From Sediminicoccus rosea (lineage in GTDB: Bacteria > Pseudomonadota > Alphaproteobacteria > Acetobacterales > Acetobacteraceae): DNA of 64,000 bases. The notes below the pieces were generated by a model. That model worked only from the letters and a program-made list of their open reading frames with translations, was not told the origin of the DNA and ran no database searches. Where the stretch lies: the NCBI RefSeq assembly GCF_033547095.1, contig NZ_CP137852.1, positions 2,907,501 to 2,971,500 on the forward strand. Direction: 5' to 3'. Made by a program: the position numbers and the translations under genes. Below are positions 34,050 to 44,687 of the stretch, one piece after another (positions within the stretch are counted from its first letter, which is position 1; the number at the start of each line of letters is the position of its first letter).

Positions 34050-34685
34050 TTACCCGGCCGGGCGCCGCAGCAACAGCACGCCGAGGCCGAGCGCCATGAT
34101 CAGCGCCGCACTGCCCTGGCGCAGCCGGCGCAGCAGACCGGGCCGCTGTCCAAGCTCGCCCCGCACCCGCCCGGCCGCGAGCGCCACGCCCGCATCCACC
34201 AGCGTGTTGAGTGCGACGCAGATGCCGCCCAGCAGCAGGAACTGGCCGATGACGTCGCCGCGCTCCGGCGCCACGAATTGCGGCAGGAAGGCCAGGAAGA
34301 AGAGCGCGGTCTTGGGATTCAGCGCCTCGACCACCGCGCCCTCGCGGAAGGCGCGCCACAGGCCGAGCGCAGGAAGCGGCGTGCCCAGCGGCATGGGCGC
34401 CCCGGCCTCGCGCCAGGAGCGCCAGCCCAGCCAGACGAGGTAGCACCCGCCCAGCAGCTTCATCACCGTGAAGACCTCGGCGCTTGCCAGGATCAGCGCG
34501 GAAAGACCGAAGGCTGCCGCCAGAACATGCACAAGGCCGCCGAGCCCCGTGCCAATGGTGGAAGCGAGCCCCTCGCCCAGGCCGCCCGAGAGCGTCCGGG
34601 CGCCCACATAGAACATGCCCGGCCCGGGGGACAGGGCCAGGAGAGTGGCGGCCGCCAGGAAGAGCCAGAACTGCTCGGCCGCCAT
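34050..34685 (-). CDS. LysE/RhtB-family exporter
   Basis: 211 residues, about six helices. The family-defining start LLALSPGPGMFYVGARTLSGG, the KLLGGCYLVWLGWRSWRE segment and EALNPKTALFFLAFLPQFV are all present. RhtB/LysE proteins export amino acids or related compounds. The hypothetical gene at 33620 follows after four bases, and the FAD-subunit gene of the hydroxylase precedes it by four bases, so it may belong to the same transcript as the CoxSLM-type genes. Confidence 0.9.
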   Translation of the reverse strand: MAAEQFWLFLAAATLLALSPGPGMFYVGARTLSGGLGEGLASTIGTGLGGLVHVLAAAFGLSALILASAEVFTVMKLLGGCYLVWLGWRSWREAGAPMPLGTPLPALGLWRAFREGAVVEALNPKTALFFLAFLPQFVAPERGDVIGQFLLLGGICVALNTLVDAGVALAAGRVRGELGQRPGLLRRLRQGSAALIMALGLGVLLLRRPAG

Positions 34686-34689
34686 CGCC

Positions 34690-35484
34690 TCAGCCCGCGG
34701 CGGTGACCGCGCGCTTGGCCATGACCGTCACCAGATGCGCGCGATATTCGGCGCTGCCATGGATGTCGCTGTTCAGCCCATCGGCCGGCTGCTTCACGCC
34801 CGCCACCGCCTCGGCCGACCAGTTGCGGCCCAGCGCCGCTTCCATGTCGCTCTGGCGGAAGACGCAGGGGCCCGCGCCGTTGATCGCGACGCGCAGGCCC
34901 GCCGGCCCCTTCGAGACGAAGGCGCCGGCCATGACGTAGCGGCTGGCCGGATTCTTCAGCTTGGCGTAGCCCGCCTTCTCCGGGATCGGGAACTCGATGG
35001 CGACGAGGATCTCGCCCTCCTCCAGCGCCGTCGTGAACATGCCCTGGAAGAAGTCATCGGCCGCGATCTTGCGCTTGCTGGTATGGATCGTCGCCCCCAG
35101 ACCCAGCACCGCCGCCGGGTAATCCGCCGCCGGGTCGTTGTTGGAGACGGAGCCACCGATGGTGCCGCGGTTACGCACCTGGTTGTCGCCGATATGGCTC
35201 GCCATGTAGGCGAGCGCCGGGATCGTGGCCTTCACCTCGGCGCTGTTGGCCACTTCGACGTGCTTCGTGAGCGCGCCGATCACCAGCGCGTTGCCCTGCC
35301 GCTTGATGCCCTTCATCTCGGCGATACCGGAGAGGTCCACCAGGGCCGAGGGCTTGTTCAGCCTGTGCTTCAGCGCCGGCAGCAGCGTGTGGCCGCCCGA
35401 GACCGGCTTGGCGTCCGGGTCGGCCGCCAGGAGCTTCACGGCATCCGCGATGGAGGAGGGCTTGTGGTAGGCGAAATCATACAT
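34690..35484 (-). CDS. FAD-binding subunit (CoxM-type) of xanthine-dehydrogenase-family enzyme
   Basis: 264 residues. The opening YDFAYHKPSSIADAVKLLA, the flavin pyrophosphate loop SGGHTLLPALKHRLNKP and the second FAD motif RNRGTIGGSVSNNDPAAD are the hallmarks of CoxM/CutM subunits. It carries electrons from the iron-sulfur subunit to an external acceptor. It is last in the order small, large, medium (38478 to 34690), 11 bases after the large-subunit gene. Confidence 0.92.
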   Translation of the reverse strand: MYDFAYHKPSSIADAVKLLAADPDAKPVSGGHTLLPALKHRLNKPSALVDLSGIAEMKGIKRQGNALVIGALTKHVEVANSAEVKATIPALAYMASHIGDNQVRNRGTIGGSVSNNDPAADYPAAVLGLGATIHTSKRKIAADDFFQGMFTTALEEGEILVAIEFPIPEKAGYAKLKNPASRYVMAGAFVSKGPAGLRVAINGAGPCVFRQSDMEAALGRNWSAEAVAGVKQPADGLNSDIHGSAEYRAHLVTVMAKRAVTAAG

Positions 35485-35495
35485 GGTCGGGCTCC

Positions 35496-37868
35496 TCAGA
35501 CTGTCTTGCCGTGAATGATGGACCAGATTTTCGGCGCTGTCGCGGGCATCTCGATGTGCTCCACGCCGTAATCGCGCAGGGCATCGACCACCGCGTTGAT
35601 GACGGCAGGCGGCGAGCCGATGGCCCCCACCTCGCCGCAGCCCTTCACCCCCAGCGGGTTGTGGGTGCAGAGCGTGGTGTGGGTGGCCACACTCACCGGC
35701 GCCAGGTCATCGGCGCGCGGCATGGTGTAGTCCATCATCGAGCCGCTCATCAGCTGGCCGTCCGCGTCATAGACGCAGGCCTCAAGCAGCGCCTGGCCGA
35801 TGCCCTGGGCGACGCCGCCCTGCACCTGGCCCTCGACGATCATCGGGTTGATGACACGGCCCACATCATCCACCGCGGTGAAGTTCACCATGGAGACCTT
35901 GCCCGTCTCGATCTCGATCTCGATCTCGGCGATGTGGCAGCCGCCCGGATAGGTGAAGTTCTTCGGGTCGTAGAACGCCGTCTCTTCCAGCCCCGGCTCG
36001 ATCTCGTCGATCGGATAGTTGTGCGGCACATAGGCGGCGAGGCTGACATCCGTCAGCGTCTTCGTCTTGTCGGTGCCGGCCACGCGGAAGGTGCCGCGGT
36101 CGAACTCCACATCCTCGACCGAGGCCTCCATCAGGTGGGCCGCGATGCGCTTTCCCTTGGCGATGATCTTGTCCATCGCCTTCTCCATGGCAGAGCCACC
36201 GACGGCGAGCGAGCGGCTGCCATAGGTGCCCATGCCAAAGGGCACCTTGGCGGTGTCGCCATGCACGATGTCCACATTGGCGATGGAGACGCCGAGCTTG
36301 TCGGCCACCAGCTGGGCGAAGGTCGTCTCATGACCCTGGCCATGGCTGTGCGCGCCGGTCAGGACCGTGACGGAGCCGGTCGGATGCACGCGGATCACGC
36401 CCACCTCGTAGAGGCCGGCACGCGCCCCGAGCGAGCCCACCACCGCCGAGGGCGCGATGCCGCAGGCTTCCAGATAGGTCGAGATGCCGATGCCGCGCAG
36501 CCGCCCACGCAGCTTCGCCTCGGCGCGGCGTGCCTCGAAGCCGGCCCAGTCCGCCGTCTTCAGCGCCTGGTCGAGCGTCGAGAAATAATCGCCGCTGTCA
36601 TACTGGAGGGCGACGGGCGTCTGGTAGGGGAAGGCATTGGTCGGGATGAAGTTGCGCCGGCGCAGCTTCACGCGGTCAAAGCCGCATTGCTTGGCAGCGA
36701 CATCCACCAGCCGCTCCAGCAGATAGGTCGCCTCCGGGCGGCCGGCGCCGCGATAGGCATCCACCGGAACAGTGTGGGTGAAGACGGCCTTCACCTCGGC
36801 ATAGATGGCTGGCGTTGAATACACGCCGGCCAGCAGCGTCGCGTAGAGATAGGTCGGCACGCAGGGCGCGAAGGTGGAGAGATAGGCGCCCATGTTGGCA
36901 TGGGTGAGCACGCGCAGGCCGAGGAAAGTGCCTTCCTTGTCCAGCGCCAATTCGGCGCGGGTCACATGGTCGCGGCCATGTGCGTCGGACATGAAGGCCT
37001 CGGTGCGGTCGGCCGTCCATTTCACCGCGCGGCCAAGCTTGGCCGCCGCCCAGGTGACGATCGCCTCCTCGGCATAGTGGTAGATCTTGCTGCCGAAGCC
37101 GCCGCCAACATCGGGCGCCACGACACGCAGCTTGCTCTCGGGGATCTGCAGGACGAAAGCGCCCATCAGCAGCCGGATCACATGCGGGTTCTGGCTGGTG
37201 GTGAAGAGCGTGTGCTCGCCCGTCGTGGTGTCATAGTCGCCGACGGCGCAGCGCGGCTCCATGGCGTTGGGAACCAGGCGCTGATTGGTCGTCTCGAAGA
37301 CCACGCGATGCGCGGCGGCGGCGAAGGCCGCATCCACCATCGCCTTGTCGCCGATATGCCAGTCGTAGCAGAGGTTGCCGGCCACATCGTCATGCACGCG
37401 CGGCGCATCGGCGGCGAGTGCTGCCGTCGTCTGGCTCACCGCCGGCAGCACTTCGAACTCGACCTGGATCGCCTCGCCCGCGTCGCGCGCCTGGGAGCGC
37501 GTCTCGGCGATGACGACGGCGATGGGGTCGCCCACATGGCGCACCTTGCCCTCGGCGAGGACGGGGTGCTTCGGCTCCGCCATCGGCGTGCCATCCTTGT
37601 TGTGGATCTGCCAGCCGCAGGGCAGCCCGCCGATGGCGGCGAGATCCGCGCTCGTGTAGATCGCGACCACGCCGGGCATGGCGGATGCCGCAGCGGTGTC
37701 GATCTTCAGGATGCGCGCATGCGCGTGCTGGCTGCGCAGGATCCAGGCGTGGGCCTGGCCAGGACGATTGATGTCATCCGTGTATTGCCCGCGACCGGAA
37801 AGGAAGCGGACATCCTCCTTTCGGCGGACGCTCGCACCAATGCCCTCGAACGGCGTGACGACGTTCAT
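35496..37868 (-). CDS. molybdopterin-binding large subunit (CoxL form II-type hydroxylase)
   Basis: 790 residues with [15 protein letters not shown] in the cofactor core. The active loop AYRGAGR near residue 368 is the form II signature. The general-base Glu is present in [13 protein letters not shown]. Form I CO dehydrogenase would show AYxCSFR, so CO oxidation is not supported. The enzyme class hydroxylates aldehydes or N-heterocycles with Mo-cytosine-dinucleotide. Gene order small-large-medium is complete. A strong hairpin (37898-37930) separates it from the small-subunit gene. Substrate unknown; the four-SBP importer nearby is a candidate supplier. Confidence 0.93.
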   Translation of the reverse strand: MNVVTPFEGIGASVRRKEDVRFLSGRGQYTDDINRPGQAHAWILRSQHAHARILKIDTAAASAMPGVVAIYTSADLAAIGGLPCGWQIHNKDGTPMAEPKHPVLAEGKVRHVGDPIAVVIAETRSQARDAGEAIQVEFEVLPAVSQTTAALAADAPRVHDDVAGNLCYDWHIGDKAMVDAAFAAAAHRVVFETTNQRLVPNAMEPRCAVGDYDTTTGEHTLFTTSQNPHVIRLLMGAFVLQIPESKLRVVAPDVGGGFGSKIYHYAEEAIVTWAAAKLGRAVKWTADRTEAFMSDAHGRDHVTRAELALDKEGTFLGLRVLTHANMGAYLSTFAPCVPTYLYATLLAGVYSTPAIYAEVKAVFTHTVPVDAYRGAGRPEATYLLERLVDVAAKQCGFDRVKLRRRNFIPTNAFPYQTPVALQYDSGDYFSTLDQALKTADWAGFEARRAEAKLRGRLRGIGISTYLEACGIAPSAVVGSLGARAGLYEVGVIRVHPTGSVTVLTGAHSHGQGHETTFAQLVADKLGVSIANVDIVHGDTAKVPFGMGTYGSRSLAVGGSAMEKAMDKIIAKGKRIAAHLMEASVEDVEFDRGTFRVAGTDKTKTLTDVSLAAYVPHNYPIDEIEPGLEETAFYDPKNFTYPGGCHIAEIEIEIETGKVSMVNFTAVDDVGRVINPMIVEGQVQGGVAQGIGQALLEACVYDADGQLMSGSMMDYTMPRADDLAPVSVATHTTLCTHNPLGVKGCGEVGAIGSPPAVINAVVDALRDYGVEHIEMPATAPKIWSIIHGKTV

Positions 37869-37897
37869 GCCAAGCTCCTCCCTGCGTTGTTCCTGGG

Positions 37898-37930
37898 GCG
37901 ATTCACCCGCCGCATGCGCGGCGGGATCGC
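37898..37930 (-). promoter_or_regulatory. strong intercistronic stem-loop between small and large hydroxylase subunits
   Basis: Inner perfect stem CCCGCCGC/GCGGCGGG with a 4-base loop (37906-37925) is extended by GCGAT/ATCGC (37898-37902, 37926-37930) across a 3-base bulge. It fills part of the 106-base gap in an otherwise tight operon. Such structures commonly protect the upstream message, giving more of the first product. Confidence 0.5.
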
Positions 37931-37974
37931 TCCATCGGGCCGCGGCTTTGGCGCCGCTTATGCCCGCAAACCGG

Positions 37975-38478
37975 TTATTCCGCCGCGGCGGCGATGCTCG
38001 TGCGCTTGCCGTGCATCACATCCTGCGCGGCAGCGATGGCCTTCACGATGTTGTGGTAGCCCGTGCAGCGGCAGAGGTTGCCCTCAAGCCCCTCGCGAAT
38101 CTCCTGCTCGGAGAGGCCCTGCGGGTTCTTCGCCACCAGGTCCACGGCGGACATCACCATGCCGGGCGTGCAGAAGCCGCACTGGAGCGCGTGATACTCG
38201 CGGAAGGCCTCCTGCATCGGGTGCAGCGTGCCATCGGCCTTGGCCAGCCCCTCGATGGTGGTGACCGAGGCGCCCTCGCACATCACGGCGAGCGTGGTGC
38301 AGGACTTCACGCTCTGCCCGTCCACATGGACGACGCAGGCGCCGCACTGGCTCGTATCGCAGCCGACATGGGTGCCCGTGAGGCGCAGCTTCTCGCGCAG
38401 CAGCTCAACCAGGAGGGTGCGGCCCTCGACCTCGACCGTATGCGTCTTGCCGTTCACCGTAAGCGTGACCTGCGGCAT
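37975..38478 (-). CDS. [2Fe-2S] small subunit (CoxS-type)
   Basis: 167 residues. An N-terminal plant-type ferredoxin domain has [15 protein letters not shown], and the C-terminal helical domain has CGFCTPGM and CRCTGY, so all eight cluster-binding Cys are visible. It relays electrons from the Mo site to FAD. ATG 38478 ([13 protein letters not shown]) is chosen as it matches the domain start. It is the first gene of the CoxS-L-M set. The 61 bases upstream, before the small membrane-protein gene, would hold the promoter; no strong match was seen there. Confidence 0.93.
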   Translation of the reverse strand: MPQVTLTVNGKTHTVEVEGRTLLVELLREKLRLTGTHVGCDTSQCGACVVHVDGQSVKSCTTLAVMCEGASVTTIEGLAKADGTLHPMQEAFREYHALQCGFCTPGMVMSAVDLVAKNPQGLSEQEIREGLEGNLCRCTGYHNIVKAIAAAQDVMHGKRTSIAAAAE

Positions 38479-38539
38479 CAACCGTCTCCCCGTCCATGCA
38501 CTGTGTTGAGTTGGAGCCTCGCGAATGTCGCGCAAGGCG

Positions 38540-38836
38540 TCAAGCGTCAGGTTGGCGTGGCCCCGGTGCGGGATGCTCGATGACCAGGCGCTTGCCCCGG
38601 GTGAGCAGCATCAGCAGGCCCATGACCGGCACGCCGACCAGCCAGATGGCCCAGAGAACGCCCAAGGCCCCTGCCCCGAACATCATGGCGCCGGCCGCCA
38701 CCTCCTCATCCTCTGAGAAGACGAAGCGCTGCAGCCCGGCGCAGGTGCCGAGCATGAGCAGCGGCGGCGCCAGGGTGATCAGCCAGAAGCCCCATTTGAT
38801 GAGGCGCCCGAAAAGGCTTCGTGGCGTCCGGGCCAC
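38540..38836 (-). CDS. small two-helix membrane protein, unknown function
   Basis: 98 residues from GTG 38836. Two hydrophobic helices ([18 protein letters not shown] and [18 protein letters not shown] extended by [11 protein letters not shown]) are separated by an acidic loop (SEDEEVAA), with basic ends. No family was recognised. It lies 20 bases after the ABC ATPase gene and 61 bases before the FeS-subunit gene, on the same strand. It may be co-transcribed with the transporter; function cannot be inferred. Confidence 0.6.
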   Translation of the reverse strand: MARTPRSLFGRLIKWGFWLITLAPPLLMLGTCAGLQRFVFSEDEEVAAGAMMFGAGALGVLWAIWLVGVPVMGLLMLLTRGKRLVIEHPAPGPRQPDA

Positions 38837-38856
38837 GAAGCGGAGGGGCTGGCCGC

Positions 38857-39914
38857 TCAGGCGTCGGCCGTCCGGAAGGCGGTGGGGGGCGCCTTGTTCA
38901 ACAGCGGGTTCTCCGCCGCCGGGCGGTCATGCAGGTGGCAGGCCGCGAGGTGGCCGGTACCGTCATCGCGCAATGCCGGCTCCTCCGACCGGCAACGGTC
39001 GAAGGCATAGGGGCAGCGCGTGTGGAATCGACAACCCTTGGGCGGCTTGATCGGGCTTGGCACGTCGCCCTGCAGCACGATGCGCTCGCGCACCGCGCCT
39101 GGCACGGGCACCGGCACGGCGGAGAGCAGCGCCTCCGTATAGGGGTGGCGGGGCGAGCCGAAGAGCGACTTCCGGTCCGCCACCTCGACAATCTTGCCGA
39201 GATACATGACGGCCACGCGGTGCGTCATGTGCTCGACGATGGCGAGGTCATGGCTGATGAACAGCATGGCGAGGCCGAGTTCCGACTGCAGGTCCTGCAG
39301 CAGGTTCACGATCTGCGCCTTCACCGACACGTCGAGCGCGGAGACGGCCTCATCGCAGACGATGACGTCGGGCTCGGCGGCCAGCGCGCGCGCGATGCAG
39401 ATGCGCTGCCGCTGCCCGCCCGAGAATTCGTGCGGCCAACGGTTCACGGCGTCCCGCGGCAGCCGGACCTTGTCCATCAGGGCGCCGACGCGCTCATCCA
39501 CCTCGGCCTCGTTCTTGGCGAGGCCGAAATTCCGGATCGGCTCGGCCAGAATGTCACGCACCCGCATGCGCGGGTTGAGCGAGGAGAAGGGATCCTGGAA
39601 GACCACCTGGATCTGCCGGCGCAACGGGCGCAGCGTGCCGGCGGAGAGGTCGTCGATGCGGCGGTTGTTCAGCACCACCTGGCCGGAGGTCAGCGGGAAG
39701 AGGCGGAGCACCGCCTTGCCCACCGTGGACTTGCCACAGCCCGATTCGCCCACCAGCGAGAGCGTCTCGCCCTTGTTGATGTGGAAGGAAACGCCGTCCA
39801 CGGCATAGACATAGCCGACGGTGGAGCCGAGGAGCCCGCCCCGGATGGGGAAGTGCTTCTTGAGGTCCGTGACCTCGAGGATGCGCTCGCCGAGCTTCGC
39901 GTGTGCGGGATGTG

Positions 39915-39918
<4 letters not shown>
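38857..39918 (-). CDS. ABC transporter ATP-binding protein, DppF/OppF type
   Basis: 353 residues with Walker [16 protein letters not shown], signature [15 protein letters not shown], Walker [14 protein letters not shown] and an H-loop ([16 protein letters not shown]). The C-terminal oligopeptide-transporter extension ([17 protein letters not shown]) contains Cys residues that may bind an iron-sulfur cluster, as in this subfamily. It partners the DppD-type ATPase through a 4-base overlap and energises the permeases encoded upstream. Confidence 0.94.
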
Positions 39919-40933
<1,015 letters not shown>

Positions 40934-40937
<4 letters not shown>

Positions 40938-41860
40938 AGCTTGGTCGCCAGGCGCGGGTCGATCGCGTCGCGGAGGCCGTCGCCCAGCAGGTTCACCGCA
41001 AGCACGGTGATCGAGAGGAAGATGGCCGGGAAGAAGACGATGTAGGGCTTCACCTGCCAGAGGGCGCGGCCCTCGGCCATGATGTTGCCCCAGGAGGGGA
41101 TGATCGGCGGCGTGCCCGCGCCGATGAAGGAGAGGATGGCCTCCGTGATCATCGCCGCCGCGCAGATGAAAGTCGCCTGCACCGTCAGCGGCGCCAGCGT
41201 GTTGGGCAGGATATGCTTGAAGATGATCACCGGCGTTCGCGTGCCCGAGGCCACCGCCGCCTCGACATAGGGCTGCTCGCGCAGGGAGAGCACCACGCCG
41301 CGCACCAGGCGCGAGACGCGGGGCACCTCCGCGATGGTGATGGCGAGGATGACGTTCTGCACCGAGCCGCGCGTCAGCGCCATCAGCGCGATGGCGAGCA
41401 GGATGGGCGGGATGCTCATCATGCCGTCCATGACGCGCATGATGATGCTGTCCGCCAACCGGCTGAAGCCGGAGACCAGGCCGATGGTCAGGCCGATGAT
41501 CGAGGCGAAGAAGGCGACCGAAAAGCCCACCAGCAGCGAGACGCGCGCGCCATAGAGGACGCGGGAATAGACGTCCCGCCCCAGCATGTCGGAGCCGAAC
41601 CAGAATTGCGCGCCCGGTTCGCGGGTACGCAGCGCCGGCGCCAGTGCCGTCGGGTCCTTCGTCCAGAGGAAGGGCGCGAAGACCGCGACGAAGAGCATCA
41701 GCAACAGCAGCCCGCCGCCGATCGCGATGGTCGGGTAGCGGCGGAGGAAGCCGAAGAAGCCGCGGCGCGGCTTCACGTTGGAGAGGATGTCCTGCGTCGG
41801 CTGCGCGATGGCGAGGCCGGGCGGGATCACCACGCCGGGCGGGAGTGTCGTGGTGCTCAT
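40934..41860 (-). CDS. ABC transporter permease, DppC type
   Basis: 308 residues. A Pro-rich cytoplasmic N-terminus ([15 protein letters not shown]) is followed by a first helix and the [19 protein letters not shown] segment diagnostic of DppC. An EAA-type loop ([22 protein letters not shown]) follows. CGGAGG four bases before ATG 41860 is an unusually strong ribosome site. The gap to the DppB-type gene is exactly bridged by a 19-codon frame (41857-41916), so translation may pass through it. Confidence 0.93.
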
Positions 41861-41915
41861 CGGGCCTCCGAGGGCTGGAGCGGGAGCATCGCGCGGAAGG
41901 CGAAGAGGGCGGCCA

Positions 41916-41916
<1 letters not shown>
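41857..41916 (-). other. 19-codon micro-ORF joining the DppB- and DppC-type genes
   Basis: ATG 41916 overlaps the DppB-type stop (TGATG), and its own stop overlaps the DppC-type ATG (ATGA). It reads [19 protein letters not shown]. Overlaps at both ends suggest a relay that carries ribosomes across the 55-base gap. It may make a short hydrophobic peptide or be only a spacer that happens to be open; the frame is also open upstream inside the DppB gene. Confidence 0.4.
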
Positions 41917-42857
<941 letters not shown>

Positions 42858-42887
42858 TCAGATATTCCCCCAACGCGGCGTGCATGC

Positions 42888-42919
42888 TCCGCCGGGACGC
42901 TTTGTGACGCCCCGGCGGA
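42888..42919 (-). promoter_or_regulatory. receptor-to-permease intercistronic stem-loop
   Basis: Perfect 9-bp arms TCCGCCGGG (42888-42896) and CCCGGCGGA (42911-42919), 14-base loop, no T-run. Position between receptor and permease genes matches known RNA-stabilising hairpins of importer operons. Confidence 0.5.
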
Positions 42920-42949
42920 AAGACCGCAAGCCGTGCCGGCCTTGCAGGA

Positions 42950-44545
42950 TCACGACTTGGAAACGCCCCAGAACCAGGGCAGCGGACCAGCGACGATGCC
43001 GCTGACATTGCCCCGCCACGCCTGATAGGCGCGATAGAAGCCCGTCGGCACGAAGGGCAGGCTCTGGCATGCGGCGCGGTTGATCTCGTCGCAGGCGGCC
43101 TTCTCCTCGGCCGCCGTCGTCGCGGCGAACCACTTGTCGCGGCCCGCCTCCACCGCCGGATCGTTCGGCCAGCCGAACCAAGCCTGGTCGCCGCTGGCGC
43201 GCAGGCCGAGATAGGAGGCCGGGTTGGTGCAGTCCGCACCGGCGAACCAGGTGAAGAACACGTTCCAGCCGCCACGGTCGCGCGGCTCGCGGCTCGCGCG
43301 GCGGGCACCGACCGTGCCCCAGTCGGTCGCGACGTAGTCCACGTTCATGCCGATCGCGCGCAGCGCGGCATTCGCCACCTGGCCCATGGCCGAAAGCGCC
43401 GCGATGTCCTGGCCCACGATCATGGTGATCGGCTCGTTGTTGTAGCCGGCCTCCTGCAGCAGGCGGCGGGCCATCGCCGGATCGCGCGGGCGGGAGAGGA
43501 TCTCGCCACCGGCCTCGGTGTAGTTCGGCGTGTCCGGCGTGAAGAAGCCGTTCATCTGCTTCCACAGCGCGTCGTCATTGCCGACCACGGCACGCATGAA
43601 GTCCGGCTGATTGATGATCCAGGCCACGGCCTGACGAATCTTCGGATTGTTGAACGGCGCGTGCAGGTGGTTGAAGCGGAAGCAGCCCACATTGCCCAGC
43701 GGGTCCGCCACATCCACGCGGATGTTGCGGTTGCGGCGCAGCACGGGGATGAGGTCGTTCAGCGGGGTCTCCCACCAATCCACCTCGCCCGACTGCAGCG
43801 CGGCGCCGGCGGTCGCGGCGTCGGGCTGGATGATCCACTCGACGCGGTCCACCATCATGCGCTTGCCGCCGGAGAGCCAGTTCGGCGCCTCACTGCGCGG
43901 CACGTACTGGTCGAACCGGCTCCAGGTCGCGCGCGCGCCCGGCACCCATTCGGAGCGGTTGAAGCGCATCGGGCCGGAGCCGACATATTCCGAGATCTGC
44001 TGGAACGGATCGGTGCGGGCGATGCGCTCGGGCATCATGAAGGCGATCGGCGTGTTGTTCTTGCCCAGCGCCAGCAGCATCTTCGGATAGGGCGCCGAGA
44101 GGCGCAGGCGGAAGGTGCGGTCATTCACCGCCACCAGTTCCTGGCGCAGCGCGCGGATCATCTGGCCCATGCCGTCGCGCACCATCCAGCGCTCGAGGCT
44201 GGCGATGCAGTCCTGAGCGCGAACGGGTTCGCCATCATGCCAGCGCAGGCCCTCGCGCAGGCGGAAGGTCCAGGTCAGGCCGTCGGAGGAGACTTCCTCG
44301 CTTTCCACCATCTGGCGGCGCGGCGTGAAGGTGTTGTCGATGCCGTAGAGCGTGTCCCACACCAGCATCGAGGCGTTGCGGACGACGAACTGCGTGCCCC
44401 AGATCGGGTCGTAATTGGCGAGGTTCGCCTGCGGCACGAAGCGCAGCGTGCGCGCGGCGGCACCCTGGCTGAGCGCCGGCGCCGCAATGCCGGTGCTGGC
44501 CGCGGTGGCGGCAACGCCCGCCTGGAGGAAACTTCTACGATCCAT
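42950..44545 (-). CDS. ABC substrate-binding protein, peptide type (tandem paralog 1)
   Basis: 531 residues from ATG 44545, with AGGGAG nine bases ahead; an in-frame upstream start at 44566 lacks this. Twin-arginine-like signal DRRSFLQAGVAATAAS. The mature region has the group pattern FVPQANLANYDPIW, WTFRLREGLRWHDGEPV and a C-terminal FWGVSKS shared in form by all four paralogs. It is the copy nearest the permease genes and has its own sigma-54-like promoter at 44671-44686, so it may be regulated apart from the other three. Ligand unknown (peptide, opine or similar). Confidence 0.92.
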   Translation of the reverse strand: MDRRSFLQAGVAATAASTGIAAPALSQGAAARTLRFVPQANLANYDPIWGTQFVVRNASMLVWDTLYGIDNTFTPRRQMVESEEVSSDGLTWTFRLREGLRWHDGEPVRAQDCIASLERWMVRDGMGQMIRALRQELVAVNDRTFRLRLSAPYPKMLLALGKNNTPIAFMMPERIARTDPFQQISEYVGSGPMRFNRSEWVPGARATWSRFDQYVPRSEAPNWLSGGKRMMVDRVEWIIQPDAATAGAALQSGEVDWWETPLNDLIPVLRRNRNIRVDVADPLGNVGCFRFNHLHAPFNNPKIRQAVAWIINQPDFMRAVVGNDDALWKQMNGFFTPDTPNYTEAGGEILSRPRDPAMARRLLQEAGYNNEPITMIVGQDIAALSAMGQVANAALRAIGMNVDYVATDWGTVGARRASREPRDRGGWNVFFTWFAGADCTNPASYLGLRASGDQAWFGWPNDPAVEAGRDKWFAATTAAEEKAACDEINRAACQSLPFVPTGFYRAYQAWRGNVSGIVAGPLPWFWGVSKS

Positions 44546-44670
44546 CAACCCGTTCTCCCTGATCACCCGGCGTGGTGCCGGTCATCTGCTATCATCTTGA
44601 CCGATATCTGCACCAGCCTTAGGCATCGCGCCAGCGTCACCCGCCGGCACGCGCCCATGGCCATATCGCT

Positions 44671-44686
44671 TGCACGTCCCGTGCCA
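44671..44686 (-). promoter_or_regulatory. sigma-54-like (-24/-12) promoter before SBP paralog 1
   Basis: Minus-strand TGGCACGGGACGTGCA: full TGGCACG -24 element, GC of the -12 element at the correct spacing, one mismatch. It begins two bases past the stop of SBP paralog 2 and lies about 125 bases before ATG 44545. The bases also form a weak 5-bp hairpin, so a terminator-type role is possible. Confidence 0.5.
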
Positions 44687-44687
44687 C

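Noticed and set aside
35496-37868. CO dehydrogenase (form I) identity for the CoxSLM-type genes
   Set aside because: The active loop is AYRGAGR, not AYxCSFR, so only a general xanthine-oxidase-family hydroxylase call is justified.
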